From: Clostridia bacterium
GTDB lineage: Bacteria > Bacillota > Clostridia > Oscillospirales > CAG-272
Direction: 5' to 3'
Assembly (NCBI GenBank): GCA_017540175.1
Contig: JAFYBN010000043.1
Span: 1-33,406, forward strand
DNA: 33,406 bases
Of this stretch, positions 8,394 through 15,987 are shown piece by piece (the first letter of the stretch is position 1; each line of letters opens with the position of its first letter). The position numbers were made by a program, and so were the translations under genes. A model generated the notes under the pieces. The model searched no databases. It was not told the origin of the DNA and worked only from the letters and a program-made list of their open reading frames with translations.

Positions 8394-9206
8394 ATGTCGG
8401 AAACATTTCATTCCCCGGAACAGGTCAAAGTCTTTATTCTGTACCTGCTCGAGAAGGTGGGCTATCCCCTCGAATACAACGACCTCGCGACCATTGTGAT
8501 CCGCGACGGTTTTGTCGATTATTTTGATTTCGTCACATGCTTCCACGAACTGATCGACGCCGGTCATATCGTAAAAACCGAGAGCGACGGGGAAATGCCG
8601 CCGCAGATCCCGGACTGGCGCGGCGTCTCTCCGTCGACCGAACCGGAACCGGACGAGGGATACGACGGGCATATTCCGGAGGATGAGGACGAGCCCGAGG
8701 ACGCCGGGGAACCGGATGAGAAGGAAAACACGTCCGGCCGGTCGGATGAAGACGGCGGTGAACCGGAGGAGGCGGACGGGCAGCCGGCCGCGCCCGCCGA
8801 GGACGCCCCGGCCGAGGAGACGAAGAAGCCCGCGCCGAAGAAGCCCGTCTCCCGCAAGGAATGCTATGTCGTGTCCGACACGGGGCGCATGATCGCGCGG
8901 GGACTCTCGGACGATCTTCTGCTTTCCGCGGTGCGCGAAAAAAGCTATATCAGCGCGATGCGCCATCTTTCGCTGGAAAAGCGCGGCGCGGTGTGCGATC
9001 ATTCCATCGAGCGGGAAGGGGACGGCTACGTGTTCCACTGCTCGATCAAGGACCGGGACGGGATGGCGTTTCGCCTCGATCTCCGCGCGGATTCCTACAT
9101 GCAGGTCCAGCGGATGCGCATGAATTTCGAGGACAAGCCGGACGTCGTCTACCGCGGCATCGTCGCGCTCGTCACGGGCAACGTCAATTATCTTTTTGAG
9201 AAATAA
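8394..9206 (+). CDS. DUF4364-family protein with acidic insertion
   Basis: The N-terminal 65 residues (VKVFILYLLEKVGYPLEYNDLATIV..., then DYFDFVTCFHELIDAGHIV) look like the winged-helix start of DUF4364 proteins, a clostridial family of unknown function thought to bind DNA. The C-terminal part (about 154-270) with YVVSDTGRMIARGL also fits: in this family a similar 'lt..G......l' block follows the helix-turn-helix. Between them lies an insertion of nearly 90 residues (about 66-153), rich in Glu, Asp, Pro and Ala and likely disordered, so the protein is 270 residues rather than the common 160-190. The ATG has GGAG seven bases before it. No promoter is clear in the short gap after the upstream terminator. 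Confidence 0.72.
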   Translation: MSETFHSPEQVKVFILYLLEKVGYPLEYNDLATIVIRDGFVDYFDFVTCFHELIDAGHIVKTESDGEMPPQIPDWRGVSPSTEPEPDEGYDGHIPEDEDEPEDAGEPDEKENTSGRSDEDGGEPEEADGQPAAPAEDAPAEETKKPAPKKPVSRKECYVVSDTGRMIARGLSDDLLLSAVREKSYISAMRHLSLEKRGAVCDHSIEREGDGYVFHCSIKDRDGMAFRLDLRADSYMQVQRMRMNFEDKPDVVYRGIVALVTGNVNYLFEK

Positions 9207-9343
9207 ACCGCAAAAACAATCAAAACGCGCGCCGTATGACAGCAAACCCGAAACAGAAGCCGGATCCAGCCCTCCGACGCGCGTTGTTTATGTGGAGAAA
9301 CATAAAAAAATACAAAATTATTTCAAAAAGTTTTCAAAAGCTC

Positions 9344-9371
9344 TTGACAAAATCCATCTTTATGGTATAAT
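9344..9371 (+). promoter_or_regulatory. Sigma-A-type promoter of sigH
   Basis: TTGACA (9344-9349), a 16-base spacer and TATAAT (9366-9371), with TATGG just before the -10. The start codon is about 40 bases downstream. Confidence 0.8.
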
Positions 9372-9411
9372 TTATACATAATAATCTGAACTTGTTTTTT
9401 CGGAGACGCGC

Positions 9412-10053
9412 TTGAAAGAAGAAACGCTTCCGGGCGTCGATCGTCCCGCCGATCTTCGGGAAGAAGATCCCGAGGTTTTGGCAGCGCTGGAGGCTGTCCG
9501 GCGCGGCGATGAGCAGGCTTTCGCGGCTCTCGCGGGAAAATACGGCGCGATGACGGAGACGGCGGTCCGCCGGTTCGGAGAATCCTTTTCGGCACTCGGA
9601 CGCAGCGGCGCTTCGGTGTATGAAGCGGATGATCTTCGTCAGCACGCCGCGCTTGCTCTCTACCGGGCGGCAATGACCTACGACCCCGGGAAGGGAAGGG
9701 GCGTCACGTTCGGCCTGTACGCGAAAATCTGCGTCAACAACGCCTTGATCTCCCTCCTGCGCAAAGCGCGGTCGGAGGCGTCCAGACGGCTGAAAGCGGA
9801 GGCGGGCGGCAGCGCGGGAAATCCGGAAAACGACCCGCTCGTGCTGTTTCTGAAATCCGAGGACGCGGCGCAGCTTCTCGAAAGGGTACGTTCCGTTTTG
9901 GCTCCGAGGGAAAAACAGGTATTTGATCGGTATATGACAGGTATGTCCGTCGGTGTGATCGCAGACGAGCTCGGCACAAATCCCAAGTCCGTAAGCAACG
10001 CTCTGTACCGCATGAAGGTTAAGATGAAAGGACTACTGCAAAACCCGTTCTGA
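9412..10053 (+). CDS. sigH: Sigma-70-family RNA polymerase sigma factor, SigH type
   Basis: A 213-residue sigma factor without the N-terminal region 1. Region 2 is seen in VYEADDLRQHAALALYRAAMTYDPGKGRGVTFGLYAKICVNNALISLLRK (about 64-120, with the core-binding and -10-recognition helices), and region 4 in LAPREKQVFDRYMTGMSVGVIADELGTNPKSVSNALYRMKVKMKG (about 163-210), a helix-turn-helix for the -35 box. The 'YDP.KG..F..YA..CI.N' pattern and the size fit SigH, which starts sporulation gene expression. The start is TTG at 9412, preceded by CGGAG; no ATG is present in the first 40 codons. rlmB lies two genes downstream, as in other Firmicutes where rlmB and sigH are neighbours. The identification as SigH rather than another small sigma is likely but not certain. 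Confidence 0.78.
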   Translation: MKEETLPGVDRPADLREEDPEVLAALEAVRRGDEQAFAALAGKYGAMTETAVRRFGESFSALGRSGASVYEADDLRQHAALALYRAAMTYDPGKGRGVTFGLYAKICVNNALISLLRKARSEASRRLKAEAGGSAGNPENDPLVLFLKSEDAAQLLERVRSVLAPREKQVFDRYMTGMSVGVIADELGTNPKSVSNALYRMKVKMKGLLQNPF

Positions 10054-10230
10054 TTTTTAATACCCGAAAGGGGATTAAAAGTACGGCGGAATCCGCTTTC
10101 GTACCCCGGGTGGTGCGAGAGGGGACGATCCGGCGTTAATATGCCCGAATAGCTTAACTTCAAGAGCGTTGTTTACAAAGGTGACGGTGAGAGTCCGCCG
10201 AGGGCAAAAAATCTTCTACCATTTTGGCAA
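10054..10230 (+). ncRNA. Candidate structured RNA between sigH and the zinc-ribbon gene
   Basis: This non-coding stretch contains several independent pairings. A GAAA-capped stem is formed by TTTTAAT-CCC/GGG-ATTAAAA (10055-10080). A hairpin GTACG-GCGG/CCGC-CGTAC spans 10081-10104. CCCC (10104-10107) can pair with GGGG (10121-10124). GTTAA (10135-10139) pairs with TTAAC (10154-10158), and its loop carries TGCCC (10142-10146) that can pair with GGGCA (10202-10206), which would be a pseudoknot. A further CGG/CCG stem lies at 10185-10197. It begins right after the sigH stop and ends about 15 bases before the next gene. It could be a cis-regulatory leader or a stand-alone RNA. A resemblance to the clostridial raiA RNA motif came to mind but could not be checked. 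No terminator-like T run closes it. Confidence 0.5.
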
Positions 10231-10245
10231 AGCGAGGAAAACACC

Positions 10246-10521
10246 ATGTTCCAGGACAAGACCTTAACGTGCAAGGAATGCGGCAACGAGTTCGTGTTCA
10301 CCGCCGGCGAGCAGGAGTTCTATGCGGAAAAGGGATTCCAGAATGAACCCCAGAGATGCAAGGACTGCCGTGCGAAGAGAAAGAACGCCGGTCGCGAACA
10401 GAGAGAAATGTTCGACGCCGTCTGCGCGGAATGCGGCAAGCCGTGCAAGATTCCTTTCCAGCCCACGAGCGACAGACCGGTTTATTGCAGCGAGTGCTTC
10501 GCGGCAAGACGCGCTCAGTAA
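10246..10521 (+). CDS. Small zinc-ribbon domain protein
   Basis: A 91-residue soluble protein with four CxxC pairs: Cys9/Cys12 (CKECG), Cys38/Cys41, Cys60/Cys63 and Cys81/Cys84, plus Cys67. This is enough for two zinc ribbons. The first half (LTCKECGNEFVFTAGEQEFYAEKGF...P.RCKDCRAKRK) matches the probable zinc-ribbon family PF13451 (zf-trcl), and the second half matches the CxxC-type 'C.ECGKPCKIPF.P..DRPVYCSECF' family. Such proteins are frequent in clostridia; the function is unknown, with nucleic-acid or ribosome binding the usual guess. The ATG has GAGG about nine bases upstream. It may share the sigH transcript, with the structured RNA acting as leader. A good terminator follows. Confidence 0.85.
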   Translation: MFQDKTLTCKECGNEFVFTAGEQEFYAEKGFQNEPQRCKDCRAKRKNAGREQREMFDAVCAECGKPCKIPFQPTSDRPVYCSECFAARRAQ

Positions 10522-10540
10522 TCGCGCGTGAAGAGAGAGC

Positions 10541-10573
10541 GGGGATGCGGAAACGTATCCCTTTTTCTTTTTT
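10541..10573 (+). terminator. Rho-independent terminator
   Basis: GGGATGCG, a GAAA tetraloop and CGTATCCC (one G-U pair) are followed by TTTTTCTTTTTT, 20 bases after the zinc-ribbon stop. The rest of the gap to the next gene (10574-10861) holds only the rlmB promoter. Confidence 0.85.
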
Positions 10574-10761
10574 CCCGCGGACCGAACGGGATGCGGGAAA
10601 ACGAAATGCTGCTGCCCGGGATCCCGGAGACGCGGCGCACGGGGTGCGATGATTTGCGCGCATTCCTGTTTTTTGTTGCTCCATGACGGCCGAAAACGTT
10701 CACAAGCGCGCGTCAGACATGATTTTTCTTATGCTTTTTTCCCGAATTCACAGAAAACATC

Positions 10762-10790
10762 TTTTCAAGACAAAAAAAGTGTGCTATAAT
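10762..10790 (+). promoter_or_regulatory. Promoter of rlmB, extended -10
   Basis: TTTTCA (10762-10767), 17 bases, then TATAAT (10785-10790) preceded by TGC, an extended -10 that makes up for the weak -35. Confidence 0.65.
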
Positions 10791-10861
10791 ACATCATGGT
10801 ACAGTATATAAAGGCGCAGTTTGCGCTGTAATTATTTGTAATTTGTAAAGAAAACGGACTT

Positions 10862-11707
10862 ATGCAGAAGAAAGATGACAGAAATCCCAGGGGTTTCCGG
10901 GATAGAACGCCCGCGGACAGATCGGGCGCCCGGCGCGCGGACGGCCCGGGACCGGGCGGTTTCCGGCGGGAAAAACCCTCGAACGTCGTGGTCGGGCGGA
11001 ATGCGGTCGCGGAGCTGATCCGGTCCGGCGCGCCGGTGGATAAGCTGCTCGTCTCCGGGCGGGAGGGCTCCATCGTCGCCATCGTCGCGGAGGCCAAAAA
11101 AGCGGGCATCCCCGTCGTGGACGCGACGACCGAGGCGCTTGACCGCGCTTCTTACGGCGAGCGGCATCAGGGCGTCGTCGCCATGACCGCGGAAAAGGCG
11201 TACAGTTCGATCGAGGATATCCTCGCCATCGCGCGCGAGCGGGACGAAAAGCCCCTGATCGTGGTCTGCGACGGGATCGAGGACCCTCATAACCTCGGAG
11301 CGGTCATCCGCTGCGCCGAGTGCGCGGGCGCGCACGGGATCGTCATTCCCGAACGCCGCGCGTGCGGACTCACGCCCGCCGTGACCAAGGCGTCGGCGGG
11401 GGCGCTGCTCCACATGGCGGTCGCCCGTGTGCCGAACATCGCGGGCGCGATCGAAACCCTGAATGACGCGGGCGTCTGGACCTTCGCGGCGGAAGCGGAC
11501 GGCGTGGATTTTTACGAAGCGGACTGGAACCTGCCCTGCGCCATTGTGCTTGGGGGCGAGGACAGCGGGGTCAGCCGCCTCGTGCGGGAACGGTGTGATT
11601 TCACCGTAAAGATCCCCATGTACGGCAAGCTCAATTCTCTGAACGTTTCAACGGCGGCCTCCGTTCTTCTGTGCCATGCGGCGCGGATGCAGCGGACCGG
11701 CGTATAA
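10862..11707 (+). CDS. rlmB: 23S rRNA (guanosine-2251-2'-O)-methyltransferase RlmB
   Basis: A SPOUT-class methyltransferase that uses S-adenosylmethionine to methylate the ribose of G2251 in the peptidyl-transferase region of 23S rRNA. The 281-residue protein has a basic, Arg/Gly-rich N-terminal 35 residues, a substrate-binding domain beginning VVVGRNAVAELI, and the three SpoU motifs: DGIEDPHNLGAVIRCAE with its conserved Asn and Arg, IVLGGEDSGVSR, and IPMYGKLNSLNVSTAASVLL, which form the knotted cofactor site. The related genes for TrmH-like methylases share these motifs, but the N-terminal domain and the nearby sigH favour RlmB. The ribosome site is weak (CGGA). Confidence 0.85.
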   Translation: MQKKDDRNPRGFRDRTPADRSGARRADGPGPGGFRREKPSNVVVGRNAVAELIRSGAPVDKLLVSGREGSIVAIVAEAKKAGIPVVDATTEALDRASYGERHQGVVAMTAEKAYSSIEDILAIARERDEKPLIVVCDGIEDPHNLGAVIRCAECAGAHGIVIPERRACGLTPAVTKASAGALLHMAVARVPNIAGAIETLNDAGVWTFAAEADGVDFYEADWNLPCAIVLGGEDSGVSRLVRERCDFTVKIPMYGKLNSLNVSTAASVLLCHAARMQRTGV

Positions 11708-11789
11708 CAGCATCGGCTGATCAGCAAAAAGAAAGGATGGATTCACGCCCGGCGTCCGCTTCGGACCCGGCGGCGAATCAGCGGCGGAA

Positions 11790-14700
11790 ATGGCAAAGTA
11801 TAACAGGAAATCCGGTTTCTTCGGCGGGCGTTCGTCGGGGGAAAGGGAAAAACCGACGAGGGACAAGCGGGAAGAAGAACTCATCATGAAGAACGCGATA
11901 GACCTGACCTCCGGGGCGGGAAGCGATTCCGACAGCGAGCTCGATATCAACGCTCTCCTCCGCAAGTACATGCCGGAATATCAGGAGGACGGCAAGACGC
12001 CGTCCGGCGGATCGGGGACCGGTGCGTCATCCTCGGATGACGACAGTCTTCTCGCGCTCTTCCGCGATTCGTACGATTCCGAGGAGGAACCGCAGGATCA
12101 GTCGGAGGCGGAGCAGGCGGAGCAGGCGGAGCAGGCGGAGCAGGCGGAGCAGGCGGAGCAGCAGACGCCGGACGCTCCGGCCGAATTTACGGATCCTGCC
12201 GATGGCGCATATGAAGACGCCGATCTGTTTGGACCCGACGATGCAAGTCAGCCCGATGACGGGCAGGCGGCGGACTCCGGTTTCATGACGGAACCCGACG
12301 CCCCGGCTGCGGCCCCGGCTGCGGCCCCGGCTGCGGCTCCGGCTGCAGCCGAGACCGCGGCGGACGGCTTTGATCTTGAAAGCCTGTTTGCTGATGACGA
12401 ACAGCCCGACGACATGCCGCAGGAGGCGGCGGACGAAGAGCCGGTTTCCGCACAGGAACCCGACGCTCCGGCTCCGGACCCGGCTCCGACTTCGGGGGAC
12501 AACTCCGGGGAATTCTACGACGGCATGGCGGAGGAGCTCTTCCCGAGCGACCTGTTTGAGGACGACGGGGAAGACGTTCAGGCGGATGCCGAAGCGCCCG
12601 CGGAAGACGGCGCCCCGGCGGATTCCGGTTTTCTCTCCCGCATCCGTCAGTCGGTTCAGAACGACGACGATACATTGATTTCCGCGCTCGATTCCATGTT
12701 CGCCTCGGACGACGGGGCGAAACCGGAAGGCAGCGCGCCGAAGAAATACGGGGACGATCTCATCAGCGAATATGAGTTCTCCGATGAGAACGGCGAAGAG
12801 GGGCAGAATGACGACGCGCTTTCCGAAACCGCGTTCGACGAGCTGCTGAGCGCCGCGCGCGACGAAGCCGCCGCGGCTTATCCGGCAGCTCCGGCGCAGG
12901 AGCCCGGCGAGGAGATCCTTCCGGACGAGAACACGGACGCCCTCTTTGCCGAGGGCGACAGACCGAAGAAGAAGCGCTTCAGCCTCTTCCGCCGCAAGGA
13001 TAAACCCGCCGCGGCGGACATGAACCCGTATCCCGGGACGACGGCATACGAGCCGCAGAACCCGGCGGAGACCGACAGCGCGCAGCAGACCGCTCCCGCT
13101 CCCGCAGCCGGGACCGCGGCAAGCGCCTTCTCCAGTTGGGGCGAATCCATCCTCGGCCGCTTTGCCGAGGAGAACGTGATCGACGGAGCGGCAGTGCCGC
13201 AGGACTCCGACACGGAGCCGCTCGACGGCTTCCATGACGAAGCGTTCGCCGATGAAACATTCGAGGGCGGAACAATCACCGGTGAACCGATCACCGGCGA
13301 AACAATCGCGGGTGAACCGATCACCGGCGAAACAATCGCGGGCGAAACGATCGCGGGCGAAAGAATCAACGGCGAAACGGCTGCGGTCGAAGCACCGGCC
13401 GCCCAAGCGCCCATCGGTGAAACTCCCGAGATCGGAACAACCGCCGGATCGTTCGGCGACAATACCCAGCAGCCCGCTTTCCCCGTCGACAGCTCAGTTG
13501 ACGAAGCAAAGCCCGCGGAGGCCGCCGCGACCGAAGCTGCGGAAGAGCGGATCGCGGCACGGAAAAACCGTTCGGCAACCAATATGTCGGATGAGGAGCT
13601 GATGCGCTGGGCGGCGGAAACGCTGTCGGACAGCGGCTTCACCCCGTCCGCTCCCGCGCCCGCGGCGCAGACGAACGATGCCGTACCGGCGGCCGATCCG
13701 AACGCAGCCGATCCGTTCCTCGCCGCAGCCGACGCGCAAGCGCCCGCCGCAGTCAGCCAGACGTCTCAAACTCCCGCGTGGACGAACGGGCCTGCGCCGC
13801 AGACCCCCGCGTGGACGAACGGGCCTGCGCCTCAGACACCCGCAGGGGCGAACGGATCGGCGTCCCAGACGCCCGGCGAAGAGTTCGGTCAGACGTTCGG
13901 CCTCGGGCAGGAGTCCGACTCCGGACAGGAGTCCGGCAAAACGGGCTGGCAGACACCGGAAACACCCTACGAGGACGAAGAATTCGACCCGACCGACATC
14001 AATCTCATGGTGGCGTTCGGCCTTGATAACGACGACAGCCGCAAGTCCGACCGCGCGAAGGAGCTCGGCGACAAACTCGAAGCCAAGCAGCAGAACCGGA
14101 AAACCAACGTCAAGATCGACCGCGCGGAGTTTGTCGACAAGACCCAGATCCCCGGGATCCGCAAGGAATACCGCAATCGCTCCGTGTCGCTCTTCATCCG
14201 CCTGATCCTCTGCTTCGTGCTGGGAGCGATGCTGTTCCTCTTCGAGAACATCGAAACGGTGAGCAAGCTCATAACGGGCGAAAGCAAGCAGTTCGCGGAT
14301 TGGCTCGATCCCGAAAGGTTCCCGACGATCTACGCGATGGTCAGCCTCCAGCTCATGTTGCTCGCCTGCCTCTGCGCCTTCAATGAGATCTTCGCGGGCA
14401 TCAAGTCGATTTTCCGCGGCGCGCCCAAGCCGGAGAGCATGATGACGATCCTGATGCTCGGCGGCATCGTCTACTCCGCCGTCGTCGCTCATGTCCAGCC
14501 GGAAAAGCCCGTGATGTACAATTTCGTCGTCGCGTTCGCCGCGTTCATGACCCTGATTTACGCAGTCTACAACAACAAGCGCGAAATGATGAATTTCCGC
14601 ATCGTGTCGAGCAAGAAGACGAAGCACATCGTCCGCCGTCTCAAGGACGACGAGGCCGAAGGCGAAGCGAGAGCTTTCGCCGAGGAAACGGACGACGTCT

Positions 14701-15857
14701 GCGACGTCATGAAGATCGAAAAGACCGATTTCATCGACGGCTTCTTTGCCCGCCTGCAAAAGCCGGACCATACGACGAGCGCGTTCATGATGTTCGTCAT
14801 GGGGGCGACGGTGGTTCTTGCGGTCGTCTTCGGCATCCTCGCGAAAATGCGCGGAGCCGCGGGCATCGACGTGGCGAAGACCGCGTACGAATCCCTGCTG
14901 ATCCTCTCCCCGCTTTCGATTTTCATCACCTTCGCCTATCCCTTCTACCGCGCGAATCTGACCGCGCAGGAATACGACAGCGCCATCATCGGCGAGACCT
15001 CGCTGGACGAGTACTCCAACGCCTCGATCATCAGCTTTGACGACAAGAACGTCTTCCCGTCTTATTTCGTGAAGGTCCAGAACATCCGCATTTACAACAA
15101 CGCAAGGATCGACCGGGTCCTCTATTACGCCTCCTCCGTCTTCGCCTACGCGGGCGGACCGCTGCAGGACGTTTTCGAGGTCGCGACGAAGGATCTCGGC
15201 AATTCCAAGAACGTCAAGATCTACGACGCGGCGGACAATTATCTCGCAGCCCGTGTCGACGGCGTGAACATCTTCTTCGGAAGCTGCGACGCCCTGCGTG
15301 ACCGCGGCTTCAGCATTCCGGACAACGCCGCGGAAGACGACGTCGATCTATCCGACGAGCTTTCCATCATGTACATGTTCCGCGAGAACAAGCTCGTCGC
15401 GAAGATGTACATCAAATACGAAATGGATGCCGACATGGATCTCATCCTCAAGCAGTTCTCCGGCAACGGGCTGTACGCGTGTGTGCGGACCTTTGACCCG
15501 AACATCGACGAGGACATGATCGCGAAGAAGCTCAGCATCCGGAAAATGCCCTTGAAGATCGTCCGCTACGCCGACATGGATGAAGTCGAAACCTACGAGG
15601 CGAAGGTGGACGCGGGGCTTGTGACCTGCGGTTCGCAGAAATCGCTGCTTCAGGTGATTTCCTACTGCGCCAGAGTGCTGCGCACCAAGAAGACCCACAT
15701 CGCGCTGAGCGTACTCAGCGTGCTGATCGGCGCGGCGATCGTGACCCTGCTCCTTCTGGCGGGCAAGCTCACGGTCCTGACCTCGCTCATCATCGCCGCC
15801 TATCACCTCGCGTGGCTCATCCCGACGATGATCACCTCGCGCGTATTCGTGCGGTAA
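11790..15857 (+). CDS. Probable pseudo-P-type ATPase with long acidic repeat-rich N-terminal region
   Basis: A 1355-residue protein. Residues 1-797 are acidic, probably disordered, with short tandem repeats (AEQ, Ala/Pro, GETIA-type, QTPAWTNGPAP) broken by ordered bits such as KKKRFSLFRRKD. From residue 798 come six predicted membrane helices, a cytoplasmic domain of about 230 residues, and two more helices at the C terminus. This is the order of helices MA, MB, M1-M4, P domain, M5-M6 in P1B pumps. Before the cytoplasmic domain, LILSPLSIFITFAYP has the M4 proline, and DSAIIGETSLDEYSNASIISFDDKNVF lines up with the M4-to-P-domain link. Where the phosphorylation motif DKTGT should be there is DDKNV (Asp1084). 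The A domain is cut to about 70 residues and has no TGE, and no GDGxND is present. It should not pump ions. The ATG at 11790 has only a weak site; ATG at 11886 is an alternative. It is probably co-transcribed with rlmB. Confidence 0.7.
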   Translation: MAKYNRKSGFFGGRSSGEREKPTRDKREEELIMKNAIDLTSGAGSDSDSELDINALLRKYMPEYQEDGKTPSGGSGTGASSSDDDSLLALFRDSYDSEEEPQDQSEAEQAEQAEQAEQAEQAEQQTPDAPAEFTDPADGAYEDADLFGPDDASQPDDGQAADSGFMTEPDAPAAAPAAAPAAAPAAAETAADGFDLESLFADDEQPDDMPQEAADEEPVSAQEPDAPAPDPAPTSGDNSGEFYDGMAEELFPSDLFEDDGEDVQADAEAPAEDGAPADSGFLSRIRQSVQNDDDTLISALDSMFASDDGAKPEGSAPKKYGDDLISEYEFSDENGEEGQNDDALSETAFDELLSAARDEAAAAYPAAPAQEPGEEILPDENTDALFAEGDRPKKKRFSLFRRKDKPAAADMNPYPGTTAYEPQNPAETDSAQQTAPAPAAGTAASAFSSWGESILGRFAEENVIDGAAVPQDSDTEPLDGFHDEAFADETFEGGTITGEPITGETIAGEPITGETIAGETIAGERINGETAAVEAPAAQAPIGETPEIGTTAGSFGDNTQQPAFPVDSSVDEAKPAEAAATEAAEERIAARKNRSATNMSDEELMRWAAETLSDSGFTPSAPAPAAQTNDAVPAADPNAADPFLAAADAQAPAAVSQTSQTPAWTNGPAPQTPAWTNGPAPQTPAGANGSASQTPGEEFGQTFGLGQESDSGQESGKTGWQTPETPYEDEEFDPTDINLMVAFGLDNDDSRKSDRAKELGDKLEAKQQNRKTNVKIDRAEFVDKTQIPGIRKEYRNRSVSLFIRLILCFVLGAMLFLFENIETVSKLITGESKQFADWLDPERFPTIYAMVSLQLMLLACLCAFNEIFAGIKSIFRGAPKPESMMTILMLGGIVYSAVVAHVQPEKPVMYNFVVAFAAFMTLIYAVYNNKREMMNFRIVSSKKTKHIVRRLKDDEAEGEARAFAEETDDVCDVMKIEKTDFIDGFFARLQKPDHTTSAFMMFVMGATVVLAVVFGILAKMRGAAGIDVAKTAYESLLILSPLSIFITFAYPFYRANLTAQEYDSAIIGETSLDEYSNASIISFDDKNVFPSYFVKVQNIRIYNNARIDRVLYYASSVFAYAGGPLQDVFEVATKDLGNSKNVKIYDAADNYLAARVDGVNIFFGSCDALRDRGFSIPDNAAEDDVDLSDELSIMYMFRENKLVAKMYIKYEMDADMDLILKQFSGNGLYACVRTFDPNIDEDMIAKKLSIRKMPLKIVRYADMDEVETYEAKVDAGLVTCGSQKSLLQVISYCARVLRTKKTHIALSVLSVLIGAAIVTLLLLAGKLTVLTSLIIAAYHLAWLIPTMITSRVFVR
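12108..12165 (+). repeat. 9-bp tandem repeat encoding Ala-Glu-Gln
   Basis: About six copies of GCGGAGCAG in frame inside the pseudo-ATPase gene, giving an AEQ tract; copy number is likely to vary. Confidence 0.9.
12300..12352 (+). repeat. 12-bp tandem repeat encoding Ala/Pro tract
   Basis: Four near-identical copies of GCCCCGGCTGCG in frame, giving APAA units. Confidence 0.85.
13265..13380 (+). repeat. 15-bp tandem repeat encoding GE-T/P-I-A/T pentapeptides
   Basis: About seven degenerate copies of a 15-base unit in frame, encoding ITGEP, ITGET and IAGET variants. Confidence 0.85.
13770..13872 (+). repeat. 33-bp tandem repeat encoding QTPAWTNGPAP
   Basis: Three in-frame copies of an 11-residue unit; the first two are almost identical and the third has drifted. 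Confidence 0.85.
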
Positions 15858-15882
15858 GCCGCATCAGGCGTCAAAACAACCG

Positions 15883-15915
15883 AAAGACTGATCGTTCGCG
15901 CGGTCAGTCTTTTTG
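15883..15915 (+). terminator. Rho-independent terminator
   Basis: AAAGACTGATC (15883-15893) pairs with GGTCAGTCTTTTT (15902-15914), 25 bases after the pseudo-ATPase stop. Confidence 0.85.
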
Positions 15916-15987
15916 GGAGAAAGGCGCGTCGGAGCCGGAAAAGACCGGACAGAGGAACAGACCCCGCGTCCGGCGAAGGAGAGGGCA

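Noticed and set aside
10105-10130. A GGGTGGTGCGAG stretch recalling the T-box antiterminator
   Set aside because: The conserved T-box core (GGGTGGNACCGCG) is not matched, there is no specifier-type leader, and the gene downstream is not an aminoacyl-tRNA or amino-acid gene.
12108-12165. Tandem 9-bp repeats considered as a CRISPR-like array
   Set aside because: Units are adjacent without spacers and stay in the coding frame.
12027-13406. A 459-codon minus-strand frame opposite the acidic repeats
   Set aside because: The frame is Arg/Leu-rich and repetitive because it mirrors the AEQ and Ala/Pro repeats; the plus frame continues into a conserved membrane domain.
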